Of a stretch of DNA of 33,564 nt, positions 33,066-33,564 are shown one piece after another. Location of the stretch: positions 1 through 33,564 of the forward strand of contig JAQWQB010000027.1 in NCBI GenBank assembly GCA_029245065.1. Reading direction: 5' to 3'. A program made the translations under genes and the position numbers. The notes under the pieces were generated by a model. That model saw only the letters and a list, made by a program, of their open reading frames with translations, ran no database searches and was not told where the DNA came from. Origin of the DNA: Flavobacteriales bacterium. GTDB lineage: Bacteria; Bacteroidota; Bacteroidia; Flavobacteriales_D; Sanyastnellaceae. Each line of letters begins with the position of its first letter. Positions within the stretch are counted from its first letter, which is position 1.

Positions 33066-33564
33066 ATGGCACTAATTTCGCCCATAACTTCTTTAACACA
33101 GACTGAAGTCAGCGTTACGAAGAGCGAAACTTTTCAATTCGAAAAGAAAGCGCGATTTACACTTTTATCCACACACAAAGAAGGCTTTGTGGCATACAGA
33201 GAAAAAAATGGTTCCAAAGATTTTTCCAAAAAGGACACTTTCATTGAGAGTTATGGAAACAGTCTGAAACTATCGAAATCCATTGCATACGACTTTACGT
33301 ATAACGGGGATGAACTATCATTAATTGAAACATCTGACGGTGGTGACCATATCAATATGTTCTTTCAGCACATCAACATTGAAGAGCGAACTATTCATGT
33401 ATTTGTAGGTCAACTGGTAAAAAACACGTTGGAATTCAGCAAAGAAATTACCAAAATTGCAGAACGACCTCTTCCATTCAATGTGAACCCAGAAGAGAAA
33501 GATTATTTCAATATTAAAGCATCTCCTGATGGTAGGTTAATTGCCTCTGTGCCAAGTGTCTTTA
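33066..33564 (+). CDS. Exported protein of unknown function (partial, cut by window end)
   Basis: From the ATG at 33066 the frame stays open for 166 codons to the end of the window. The encoded protein has a beta-rich look, with SYGNSLKLSKSIAYDFTYNG, HINMFFQHINIEERTIHVFVG and a late FNVNPEEKDYFNIKASPDG, which resembles the opening of a WD40/six-bladed propeller-like protein; no family is assigned. From this ATG the hydrophobic leader is too short for a signal peptide. In the same frame upstream there is RFLFVFVLLMALISP, a complete signal core, whose natural start would be the ACG at 33036. No ATG, GTG or TTG lies in frame between 32985 and 33066. Confidence 0.6.
   Translation, partial: MALISPITSLTQTEVSVTKSETFQFEKKARFTLLSTHKEGFVAYREKNGSKDFSKKDTFIESYGNSLKLSKSIAYDFTYNGDELSLIETSDGGDHINMFFQHINIEERTIHVFVGQLVKNTLEFSKEITKIAERPLPFNVNPEEKDYFNIKASPDGRLIASVPSVF

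Overview
The window looks like a chromosomal segment of a marine-type Bacteroidota, most likely order Flavobacteriales (Cryomorphaceae/Schleiferiaceae/Crocinitomicaceae-like). This rests on the parE-parC pair whose ParC ends in a short TLF tail, several TAnnTTTG-type -7 boxes, CtlX, lipoprotein-rich gene content, and very large secreted proteins built from CARDB-like, C2-like, MopE-type and dockerin-like modules. The assignment is inference from protein content; no rRNA or tRNA gene was seen.

Layout. (1) 1-5274: the 3' end of a membrane protein overlaps convergently with the topoisomerase IV operon parE-parC (minus strand), followed by a 370-bp gap. (2) 5275-15600: three giant plus-strand genes for exported proteins: a Lys-C-like trypsin-fold protease (A), a reprolysin-like zinc metalloprotease (B) and a sortilin/BNR-type beta-propeller (C). 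All three carry the same C-terminal cassette: CARDB-like Ig domain, C2-like domain, cysteine-rich GCTD/DDGSC repeats, MopE-type calcium/metal motif and a two-loop dockerin-like end. A strong terminator separates A from B, and a bidirectional terminator closes C against the next gene. (3) 15673-20482: a minus-strand subtilisin-like lipoprotein, then a plus-strand gene (D) for a protein with nine Kre9/Knh1-like repeats. D is interrupted by one in-frame TGA exactly at the signal-peptide boundary and ends in a shortened version of the same cassette.

(4) 20530-22850: a translationally coupled minus-strand pair, an RnfD/NqrB-like (UnbU-like) membrane protein and a DUF2330 protein. (5) 22978-24350: two convergent, unrecognised lipoproteins. 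(6) 24487-28182: arginase, ctlX and argS in one tight operon, so arginine breakdown, citrulline hydrolysis and arginine charging are co-transcribed. (7) 28184-28836: DUF493 protein plus a small membrane protein (minus). (8) 28893-31514: exported protein, ECF sigma factor and putative anti-sigma factor in one coupled operon. (9) 31508-33564: a lipoprotein and a membrane protein (minus), and the start of an unrecognised exported protein cut by the window end.

Main points of interest: the nonsense codon in gene D; a cysteine-compensation rule obeyed by all 17 cysteine-rich repeat units in four proteins; dockerin-like ends in place of a recognisable type IX sorting domain; a subtilase with Thr at the oxyanion-Asn position and a Cys-flanked four-Trp run; and a lone RnfD-like/DUF2330 pair.
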